Origin: an uncultured Rikenellaceae bacterium
GTDB lineage: Bacteria > Bacteroidota > Bacteroidia > Bacteroidales > Rikenellaceae
Length of the DNA: 9,186 bases
NCBI GenBank assembly: GCA_910588925.1
Contig: CAJURV010000072.1
Location: 1-9,186 of the forward strand
Direction of reading: 5' to 3'
Each line of letters starts with the position of its first letter. Within the stretch, counting starts at the first letter, position 1. The notes below the pieces were generated by a model that saw only the letters and a list, made by a program, of their open reading frames with translations, was not told where the DNA came from and did not search any database. The position numbers and the translations under genes are program-made. Below, in pieces: positions 1-6,368 of the stretch.

Positions 1-1
1 A

Positions 2-97
2 ACCGGCGCCGTTGCGGCCGTCGACAGCGAAGAGTTGTTGAAACGTCCCGTGGCCGACGTACGTCAGATGTTGCAGGGTGCCGTTCCGGGCCTCAAT
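2..97 (+). repeat. Left outer arm of imperfect inverted repeat (susC plug start)
   Basis: These 96 bases match 9090-9185 in inverted orientation at 80 of 96 positions with no gap, counted codon by codon. The longest identical run is 17 bases (38-54, TTGAAACGTCCCGTGGC). Most differences are synonymous. It is coding sequence for the conserved start of the SusC plug and continues beyond the window on both sides. Confidence 0.85.
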
Positions 98-2842
98 GTA
101 GTTGTAGGTACAAGTGTTCCGGGTAATGAGAGTGTCTCTATCAACGTTCGCGGCGGCAACACTTTCTCGGGTGCGAGCACTTCTCCCCTCGTGCTTATCG
201 ACGGTGTGGAGGGTTATCTTAGCAACATAGACCCCAACTCCGTAGAGAGCGTATCCGTATTGAAAGACGCTGCGTCTGCAGCTATCTACGGTTCGCGTGC
301 GGCCAACGGTGTGATCCTCATCACCACCAAAGACGGCACCGGCACTCGTGATAAGGTTTCGGTAACATACAACATGAACATAGGTTTCCATAGAGCAGCC
401 AAATTGTACGACTTGGTAAGCGACCCGGTAGAATACATGGAACTCAAAAACCTGGCCTTGAGTAATTCGCCCGACCTGTCGTCTATCCCTCTTTACACTG
501 ATGAGGAGATCGACCTCTATCGTAACCGTACCGACGAGAACGACCCGCTAGGCAAGTACACAGGTTTCGACTGGCAGGATTACATGTTCAAAACAGGTTT
601 GGTTCAGAACCATAACATCGGTCTTGCAGGTACTTCAGGAACCACCTCGTATAACATCAACCTCTCTTACATGAATCAGGAAGGTACTATGCGCGGCGGT
701 TACAACTACAAACGTTACAATATCACATCATCGGTTCAGTCACAGATCAAACCGTGGTTGAAAGTGGGCACCAAAATTTCGTTGATGCACAATACCGGCG
801 ATACTCGTAACGGCCAGGACAACTATGTGGCTACCCTCGCACAAGCTCCTACCTACAAGCCTTGGTTGGTAGACAAGTTCGGTCCTAACGGTGAAGTTCT
901 CTGGGTTGCCGGCGCATTCGATAACGAGTCTAAATACAACGGCTCAAACAAGAACGTCTTTGCTGCCAACTCACTGGTATTCAATAAGACCAAAAACTAC
1001 GACGTAAATGCGCAGGCATTTTTCGATGCCAACATAGTGAAAGGTCTTACATGGCATACCATGGGGGCCATCCGTTACGGTCAGACCAATAACAAAAAAT
1101 GGGGTTCCTCTACTGCTACCAATTGGAATTATGCGTATAACTATATAACCGGCGAGCCTTGGTACTACCTGCAACGCCCCGACGGATTCTCTTTAGGTCT
1201 CGACGCAAGTTCGTCAACATCTCTTTATACCACACTTCAGACAACTCTTAACTACAACTACAAGAGCAAGAACAACGCTCACAACCTCAACATACTTGCC
1301 GGTTACAGCCAGGAAGATTATACCACTAATAGCTTGGGCGCATACCGTCAGAATTACGATTTCCCGCTCTATGAAATCAATGCCGGTGCGGCAGACGACG
1401 CAAGAACAAATAGCGGTTCTTCTTCGGCTTGGGCTCTTATGTCGGCCTTCGGTCGTGTGAATTACAACTTCAAAGAACGTTACCTAGTTGAGGCCAATAT
1501 CCGTTACGATGGTACTTCACGCCTTGCATCTGAGTCTCGTTGGGGTATATTTCCCTCATTCTCTGCAGGTTGGCGTTTGACCGAAGAGCAGTTCATGAAA
1601 GATCTGAACCTCTCTTGGCTCAACAATGTCAAATTCCGCGGTTCATGGGGTCTTCTCGGTAACCAGAATATAGGTAACTACCTCTATCAGTCTGTTATTG
1701 GATTGGGTTATCAATACTCTTTCAACAAAGAAAATATCTCTGTAGGTGCGGCACAGACTGCGGCTGTTAACCGTAACCTCAAGTGGGAATCTACCGCTAT
1801 CGGCGACTTTGGTGTCGATTTGCAGCTCTTCCGCGGTTTGAACATCACTTTCGACTGGTACAAGAAGCGCACATACGATATCATCCGTTCTGCACAGGTA
1901 ACCAACCTACTCGGTCTCTCTGCTCCCTACGTCAACGACGGCGAGATGACCAACACCGGTATAGAGTTCATGATCGGTTGGAACGACCGCGTCAAAGACG
2001 GTGTGATGAAAGACTTCGGTTATAATGTGAACTTCTTCATAACCAAAAACAAGAACAAACTCGTTAAATACGGCGCCACAACATATTATGGTGCAACCGA
2101 ATACGGCAACAGATACGCGATCTCAGAAGAGGGTGGCCCCCGCTATCAGTATTGCATGCTCGAGGCCGTAGGCATATACGAAAGCGACGCACAGGTTGAA
2201 ATGCGCGAACTCAACGGCATAAAAATAGCTCCATACGACAATACGGTGCAGGCCGGCGACATCATTTACCGCGACGTTAACGGCGACGGTGTGATCGATA
2301 ACGACGACTGCGTTAAGATGGACGGTTACTACGATAAGTTCAGTTACACTATCAACCTCGGCTTCGATTGGAAAGGTTTCGACCTCTCTATGATGCTTCA
2401 GGGTCGTGCCGGTCGCAAGTCGTTCGTACGCGGTTCTATGGGCTTCGGTGTAACCCCGTTCGTTCAGGGTTCTGCTCCCCGTAAAGACTATATTGCCGGC
2501 ATGTGGACCGAAGAGAATCCCGTAGGCGCCAAATATCCGCGTCTCTACTACTACGGTACTGACTCAAACAATAGCTACAACCGTAAGAACAATATGGCAA
2601 GCTCGTTCTATCTGAGAAATTCAGGGTTCATGCGTCTTAAGAACCTTACCGTAGGTTACACCATTCCCAAGAGCATTACCCAGAAGATCGGTGTTCAGAA
2701 GTTCCGCGTTTACTTCTCTGGCGACAACTTGGCTACCGCAACCAAATATGACGGTCTCGACCCCGAACTCTCAGGCGGTACATGGGGTTCCAACTATCCC
2801 ATCAGCCGTATATGTTCGTTCGGTGTAAACCTTCAGTTCTAA
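2..2842 (+). CDS. SusC-family TonB-dependent outer-membrane transporter, 5'-truncated (left copy)
   Basis: 946 residues are visible and the frame is open to the left edge, beginning TGAVAAVDSEEL. The missing part should hold the signal peptide, the carboxypeptidase-regulatory-like domain and the TonB box, so the real start lies outside and the in-frame TTG at 35 is not a start. Residues 1 to about 115 are the plug, with VRGGN, SPLVLIDGVEG and the SusC signature LKDAASAAIYGSRAANG (from residue 87). The rest is the beta-barrel, including an EF-hand-like loop DVNGDGVIDNDD (2273-2308) and a terminal LQF, the usual closing aromatic of outer-membrane barrels. By family knowledge it imports a surface-bound glycan or peptide into the periplasm, powered by TonB, in complex with the SusD encoded 37 bases downstream. 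Substrate is unknown. It is a paralogue of the right-hand SusC; over residues 473-563 the two match at 84 of 91 positions. Confidence 0.96.
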   Translation, partial: TGAVAAVDSEELLKRPVADVRQMLQGAVPGLNVVVGTSVPGNESVSINVRGGNTFSGASTSPLVLIDGVEGYLSNIDPNSVESVSVLKDAASAAIYGSRAANGVILITTKDGTGTRDKVSVTYNMNIGFHRAAKLYDLVSDPVEYMELKNLALSNSPDLSSIPLYTDEEIDLYRNRTDENDPLGKYTGFDWQDYMFKTGLVQNHNIGLAGTSGTTSYNINLSYMNQEGTMRGGYNYKRYNITSSVQSQIKPWLKVGTKISLMHNTGDTRNGQDNYVATLAQAPTYKPWLVDKFGPNGEVLWVAGAFDNESKYNGSNKNVFAANSLVFNKTKNYDVNAQAFFDANIVKGLTWHTMGAIRYGQTNNKKWGSSTATNWNYAYNYITGEPWYYLQRPDGFSLGLDASSSTSLYTTLQTTLNYNYKSKNNAHNLNILAGYSQEDYTTNSLGAYRQNYDFPLYEINAGAADDARTNSGSSSAWALMSAFGRVNYNFKERYLVEANIRYDGTSRLASESRWGIFPSFSAGWRLTEEQFMKDLNLSWLNNVKFRGSWGLLGNQNIGNYLYQSVIGLGYQYSFNKENISVGAAQTAAVNRNLKWESTAIGDFGVDLQLFRGLNITFDWYKKRTYDIIRSAQVTNLLGLSAPYVNDGEMTNTGIEFMIGWNDRVKDGVMKDFGYNVNFFITKNKNKLVKYGATTYYGATEYGNRYAISEEGGPRYQYCMLEAVGIYESDAQVEMRELNGIKIAPYDNTVQAGDIIYRDVNGDGVIDNDDCVKMDGYYDKFSYTINLGFDWKGFDLSMMLQGRAGRKSFVRGSMGFGVTPFVQGSAPRKDYIAGMWTEENPVGAKYPRLYYYGTDSNNSYNRKNNMASSFYLRNSGFMRLKNLTVGYTIPKSITQKIGVQKFRVYFSGDNLATATKYDGLDPELSGGTWGSNYPISRICSFGVNLQF

Positions 2843-2879
2843 CAGAGACGTGTTGAAATTAATTTAAAACGAATCGATT
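2843..2879 (+). promoter_or_regulatory. susC-susD gap with A/T-rich translation start region (left)
   Basis: Only 37 bases separate the susC stop from the susD ATG, so the two genes are almost certainly co-transcribed. No Shine-Dalgarno sequence is present. Instead there is an A/T-rich stretch, TTTAAAACGAATCGATT, directly before the ATG, as is typical of Bacteroidota start sites. The same position in the right-hand operon reads TTTAAAATGAATCTATT, identical at 15 of 17 bases. That shows the gap was duplicated along with the genes and fixes the ATG at 2880 as the start. Confidence 0.6.
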
Positions 2880-2945
2880 ATGAAAAAAATAATATTTCTG
2901 GCGTTAGGGTGCTCTCTGCTCTTTGCTCCTTCTTGCAAAGATTTT
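2880..2945 (+). repeat. Inner inverted repeat over the susD signal peptide (left arm)
   Basis: The first 66 bases of the left susD match the first 66 bases of the right susD in inverted orientation with only three differences. The identical core is 43 bases long (2893-2935 against 6323-6281). It encodes most of the lipoprotein signal peptide. Confidence 0.9.
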
Positions 2946-4517
2946 TTGGAGAAGAATCCGACAGCTTCTCCCTCGGAAGCGATATTCTGGCAGTCGAAAA
3001 ACGACTTCGACCAGGCTTTGACAGCCATATACACAGGCATAAGGGGCGGTATTTCTTACAACCAAGCGCTTACTACAGGTTACATATCGTCTTATCTCTC
3101 TTTTTGGGACAATATGTCGGACAACTCTTTGGAGGCGAATACCAACGTATCCGGCGCCAGCGTTGTGTTGCAAGACCTCATAACCCCGTCCAACTACCCC
3201 TCTTTCGGTGATATATACGGTCATTGCTACTCCAATATCGCACGCATCAACATCTACCTCGACAGACTCGACCAGTTTATCGAAGACAAGACCAATGCGG
3301 ATTACAAGCAACTAAGAGGCGAGGCCGTAGGCTTGAGAGGTCTTCTCTACTACTATCTGTATGTATGTTTCGGTGAGGTACCCGTTACCAAAGAGGCTAC
3401 TACCGTAGAGACTATGTACAAAGACAAGTCTGACAGAGAGGCTGTTTACAAAGCCGTTATCGACGACTTCAACGAGGCTGCCGCCCTTTTGGGTACGAGC
3501 GATACCTATTCGAACAAACCCGGTCGCATGACCGGCGCGGCAGCAACGGCTTTCTGCGCAAGAACGATGCTGTATCACGCTTACGACGATAAGGGTGTTG
3601 CCAACAAGACGGAGATGGCAGAGATTTTGGCCAAGTTAAACACTATTACGGCTTCTTACTCTCTCGCAACGGACGTTCTCGACAACTTCCACACTTCGGC
3701 TCAGTCCAATTGCCCTGAGATCATGTTCTCTTTGAGATATCTCAAACCGACCATGCGTAACCAGATCGACTATCTCGTAGGTGACCAGAAAGCAATGTTG
3801 CCCACACGCGATCTCGTTTACGACTTCCCCATGGCGGACGGCAACACAGCTTTCGATCCCACGACTGTTCCCAACATCGACAAGATGTACGACAAGTCTA
3901 TATCCGATGCGGATCGCCTGACGATATACAACGCCATCTTCGCCAACCGCGACAAACGTTTGGCCAAGTTCATCACTCACAACGACGTGTTCGACTTCTC
4001 TGCTTATCTGGCTGACGCGAACAAGGTTACCTCAGGCAACAAATCGGCCACCTATTTCGATGTATTCAAGCTCGTAACCCCTATCTCTAACGACGAAGGC
4101 GGTTGGAACCAAGGTTATGACTGGCAGGGCGATCAGGATGCGGTGCTCCTCCGTTGGGCTCACGTGCTCCTCATGAAAGCCGAAGCCGCATTCGAGTCCG
4201 GGGATCCCGACGCCGCAAAGAACTACATCAACCAGATGCGTGCAGGTTACGGTATCCCCGCACTCACCAACATCGATCGCGACATCTTGCGTCGTGAAAT
4301 TCGTATAGAGACCTGCTTCGAGGGCTTGCGTTACTTCGATATGAAACGTTGGAGGATCCTCGGCAAAATGAACGGCAAGGTTCAGGATCCCTCGCAGCCC
4401 GATGCTCCCAAAGTCATTGTCAACCCCGCGCACTTCGATTGGCCCCTGCCTCAGGATCAGATCGAGATATACGAGGCTAACGGTTATAAACTCACTCAGA
4501 ACCCCAACTATAATTAA
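2880..4517 (+). CDS. SusD/RagB-family surface glycan-binding lipoprotein (left copy)
   Basis: Complete, 545 residues, usual family length. The first 18 residues are a lipoprotein signal (MKK, hydrophobic core, then FAPS) before Cys19, which would be lipidated. Pro at -2 and Ala at -3 make the lipobox weak by the general consensus, though SC followed by DFL is common in SusD proteins. K20-D21 resembles the acidic surface-export signal of Bacteroidota lipoproteins. The N-terminal SusD-like/TPR region shows FWQSKNDFDQAL, IARINIYLDRL, LRGEAVGLRGLLYYYLY and FGEVPVTKEA. The C-terminal SusD/RagB region shows LLRWAHVLLMKAEAAFESG, IETCFEGLRYFDMKRW (476-491) and a terminal NPNYN. It should act as the lid of the upstream SusC barrel and bind the substrate outside the cell. 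Trp and Asn residues in the SFWDNMSDN stretch lie in the region where SusD proteins often contact sugar; this is inference. Ligand unknown. Confidence 0.96.
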   Translation: MKKIIFLALGCSLLFAPSCKDFLEKNPTASPSEAIFWQSKNDFDQALTAIYTGIRGGISYNQALTTGYISSYLSFWDNMSDNSLEANTNVSGASVVLQDLITPSNYPSFGDIYGHCYSNIARINIYLDRLDQFIEDKTNADYKQLRGEAVGLRGLLYYYLYVCFGEVPVTKEATTVETMYKDKSDREAVYKAVIDDFNEAAALLGTSDTYSNKPGRMTGAAATAFCARTMLYHAYDDKGVANKTEMAEILAKLNTITASYSLATDVLDNFHTSAQSNCPEIMFSLRYLKPTMRNQIDYLVGDQKAMLPTRDLVYDFPMADGNTAFDPTTVPNIDKMYDKSISDADRLTIYNAIFANRDKRLAKFITHNDVFDFSAYLADANKVTSGNKSATYFDVFKLVTPISNDEGGWNQGYDWQGDQDAVLLRWAHVLLMKAEAAFESGDPDAAKNYINQMRAGYGIPALTNIDRDILRREIRIETCFEGLRYFDMKRWRILGKMNGKVQDPSQPDAPKVIVNPAHFDWPLPQDQIEIYEANGYKLTQNPNYN

Positions 4518-4542
4518 TGTTATAGCTCGGATGTTATTTTTG

Positions 4543-4581
4543 AAAGTCTGCGGCATTCGTTGTCGCAGACTTTTTGTTTTT
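4543..4581 (+). terminator. Rho-independent terminator of the left susCD operon
   Basis: A perfect 10-bp stem, AAAGTCTGCG (4543-4552) with CGCAGACTTT (4564-4573), encloses an 11-base loop. The T-tract TTTTTGTTTTT (4571-4581) overlaps the foot of the stem. It lies 25 bases after the susD stop on the same strand. This is a textbook intrinsic terminator and marks the end of the left transcript. Confidence 0.88.
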
Positions 4582-4632
4582 CAGACATAACGTTCGGTGA
4601 GATTACGCCCAGCATCCTTTATTAAGGTGTGT

Positions 4633-4677
4633 AAAAACAAAAAGAGGTTCCACAACATAAGCCGTGGAACCTCTTTT
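4633..4677 (-). terminator. Rho-independent terminator of the right susCD operon
   Basis: A 14-bp stem joins 4640-4653 (AAAAGAGGTTCCAC) to 4664-4677 (GTGGAACCTCTTTT) around a 10-base loop. Read on the minus strand it is followed by T's: TTTTTGTTTTT covers 4643-4633, again overlapping the stem foot. It starts 24 bases beyond the stop of the right susD. On the plus strand it is followed only by TTTTGTTAG, so it may also act weakly as a back-up terminator for the left operon. Stem and loop sequences are unrelated to those of the 4543-4581 terminator. Confidence 0.85.
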
Positions 4678-4701
4678 GTTAGTATAATATATCTGGTTGT
4701 A

Positions 4702-6336
4702 TTACTTTGCAGAAGGATTAGTGTAACCGGGGTTCTGAACAAGATTTACACCGTTGTTCTCAGCCTGTTCGATTTCAGACCAAGGTATAGGCCAATCGAA
4801 GTGGTTGGGATTAACAACTACAGTGATACTGCTGTGGGGGTCTTGTTTCTTACCGTTCATGTCCTTGAGAATTCTCCAACGTTTCATATCGAAGTAACGC
4901 TGACCTTCAAAGCAGGTTTCGATACGGATCTCGTTACGGAGTTGATCCTGAGTAAGACCGCTGATAGCCGGCATGTTGTAACGGTCGCGAAGTTCTTTTA
5001 TGTAACCTTCCGCAGCGGTAGTGTTACCAGACTCGAACGCCGCTTCCGCTTTCATAAGGAGCACGTGAGCCCAACGCATCAGCACAACGTCCTGATCGCC
5101 CTGCCAAGTGTAACCGTTATCCCAGCTCTTGTCGCCATCTTGGCCGCTAAGCGGTGTAACGAGTTTTCTGACAGCGAACTGAGTATTGGAGCTGTTTCCG
5201 TCGGTGAAATCAACGGCATTGTTTACATAACCGGTGAAGTTATAAACGCCGTTAGGAGCGATGAATGTAGCAAGACGCGGATCACGGTTGGTGAAGAGAG
5301 TTGTCATATCCGCAGCGGTAAGATCCGTCTTGGTTGCGATATCGCCGGCAGGAACGTAAGCACTACCGTCTGCATTGGGGAATGCCAAAACGAGGCTACG
5401 GGTGGGGCAAATCATCTTCCAGTTACCGAAGAAAAGGTCTATCTGGTTGCGGAAGTCAGGTTTGAGGAACCTGAGCGAGAACATGATCTCGGGGCAAGCC
5501 GATTGTTTAGAGGTATGGAAGTTGTCGAGAACATCCGTAGCCAAAGAGTAAGCGGCAGTGATCTGGTTCAATTCGGTAAGAATTTCCGCCATTTCCGTCT
5601 TGTTCGCTACGCCGTTTTCGTCGTATGCATGATAGAGACGGGTTCTTGCGCGGAAAGCTATCACCGCGTCGCCGGTGATGTGACCGGGGTTCGCAAGATA
5701 GTTCTGACCTTTGGGAAGAAGTGCGATAGCATCGGTGTAATCACCTATGACTGTCTTGTAGACATCTTCCGCAGAAGATTTCTCCTTGTACATGTCCTCT
5801 ACTACGAGTGCTTCCTTAACGATAGGCACCGCACCGTAGCAAGTGTAAAGATAGTGGTACATAAGACCGCGCAACGCGAGAGCCTCGCCCTTGAACTGCT
5901 TGTAATCGGCATTGGTCTTATCCGAGTACATCTCTTCGAGGTGACCGAGGAAGATATTGATACGCGCGATGCTCTTATAGCAATAGCTGTAAGCCGAACC
6001 AACCAAACCGGGCATGTTATCCGGAGTGATATTGTCTCTTAGGAACTCTTCCTGTCCGGCATAATTGTAGGTACCGCCGTCGGCATTGTCGGTGTAGTTA
6101 TCGAAAGTGGCCAGGAAAGTGGTCAGGAAGTTCGAGGAAACACTGGGCGACTGCTTGTAGTTAGAACCACCTCTGAGCTGAGAGTAGATACCGGTCAGAG
6201 CCAGATCGAAGTCATTTTTCGACTGCCAGAAAATAGCCTCTGTAGGGCTATTGGGGTTCTCTTTCTGCAAGAAATCTTTACAAGAAGGAGCAAAGAGCAG
6301 AGAGCACCCTAACGCCAGAAATAATATTTTTTTCAT
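4702..6336 (-). CDS. SusD/RagB-family surface glycan-binding lipoprotein (right copy)
   Basis: Complete, 544 residues, a paralogue of the left SusD. The signal peptide is the same apart from one residue (Leu for Ile at position 5), with Cys19 as the lipidated residue and K20-D21 after it. Framework motifs are kept: FWQSKNDFDLAL, IARINIFLGHL, KTNADYKQFKGEALALRG, MRWAHVLLMKAEAAFESG and IETCFEGQRYFDMKRW (472-487). It ends NPGYTNPSAK, a slightly longer tail than the left copy. Roughly residues 45-105 differ strongly (for example FDNYTDNADGGTYNYAG in place of the left copy's FWDNMSDN region), as do residues about 280-350. Substrate-contacting loops of SusD proteins often map to such places. Expected role: surface lid of the SusC encoded 32 bases upstream. 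The different loops suggest a ligand not identical to that of the left pair; this is inference. Confidence 0.96.
   Translation of the reverse strand: MKKILFLALGCSLLFAPSCKDFLQKENPNSPTEAIFWQSKNDFDLALTGIYSQLRGGSNYKQSPSVSSNFLTTFLATFDNYTDNADGGTYNYAGQEEFLRDNITPDNMPGLVGSAYSYCYKSIARINIFLGHLEEMYSDKTNADYKQFKGEALALRGLMYHYLYTCYGAVPIVKEALVVEDMYKEKSSAEDVYKTVIGDYTDAIALLPKGQNYLANPGHITGDAVIAFRARTRLYHAYDENGVANKTEMAEILTELNQITAAYSLATDVLDNFHTSKQSACPEIMFSLRFLKPDFRNQIDLFFGNWKMICPTRSLVLAFPNADGSAYVPAGDIATKTDLTAADMTTLFTNRDPRLATFIAPNGVYNFTGYVNNAVDFTDGNSSNTQFAVRKLVTPLSGQDGDKSWDNGYTWQGDQDVVLMRWAHVLLMKAEAAFESGNTTAAEGYIKELRDRYNMPAISGLTQDQLRNEIRIETCFEGQRYFDMKRWRILKDMNGKKQDPHSSITVVVNPNHFDWPIPWSEIEQAENNGVNLVQNPGYTNPSAK
6271..6336 (-). 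repeat. Inner inverted repeat over the susD signal peptide (right arm)
   Basis: Partner of 2880-2945, differing at three bases: codon 5 (TTA for ATA), codon 19 (TGT for TGC) and codon 22 (TTC for TTT). The identical core is 6281-6323. Confidence 0.9.
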
Positions 6337-6368
6337 AATAGATTCATTTTAAAATTGTCGTCTCTTTC
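6337..6368 (-). promoter_or_regulatory. susC-susD gap with A/T-rich translation start region (right)
   Basis: The 32 bases between the right susC stop and susD ATG contain no Shine-Dalgarno sequence. They carry the A/T-rich block TTTAAAATGAATCTATT just before the ATG. The gap aligns with the left-hand one, including a shared AGAGACG shortly after the susC stop, but is five bases shorter. Tight spacing implies a single susCD transcript. Confidence 0.6.

Noticed and set aside
2872..2879. The 8-base palindrome AATCGATT just before the left susD start as an operator or recombination site.
   Set aside because: It is short, A/T-rich, and not conserved as a palindrome in the right operon (AATCTATT).
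4582..4632. The 51 bases between the two terminators as a small RNA, attachment site or small gene.
   Set aside because: I see no hairpin, repeat or convincing open frame there.
4681..4712. TATAATAT and TATTACTTTGC as a possible promoter.
   Set aside because: They sit between the end of the terminator and the 3' end of the right susD, with no gene starting downstream on the plus strand. The spacing does not fit the Bacteroides -33/-7 consensus.
4597..6042. A 481-codon open frame on the plus strand, opposite the right susD.
   Set aside because: It lies almost wholly antisense to a clear SusD gene, its translation has no recognisable domain and is rich in Val and Arg. Such long antisense frames arise from the codon bias of the true gene. 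It also begins between the two terminators without a start region of the Bacteroidota kind.
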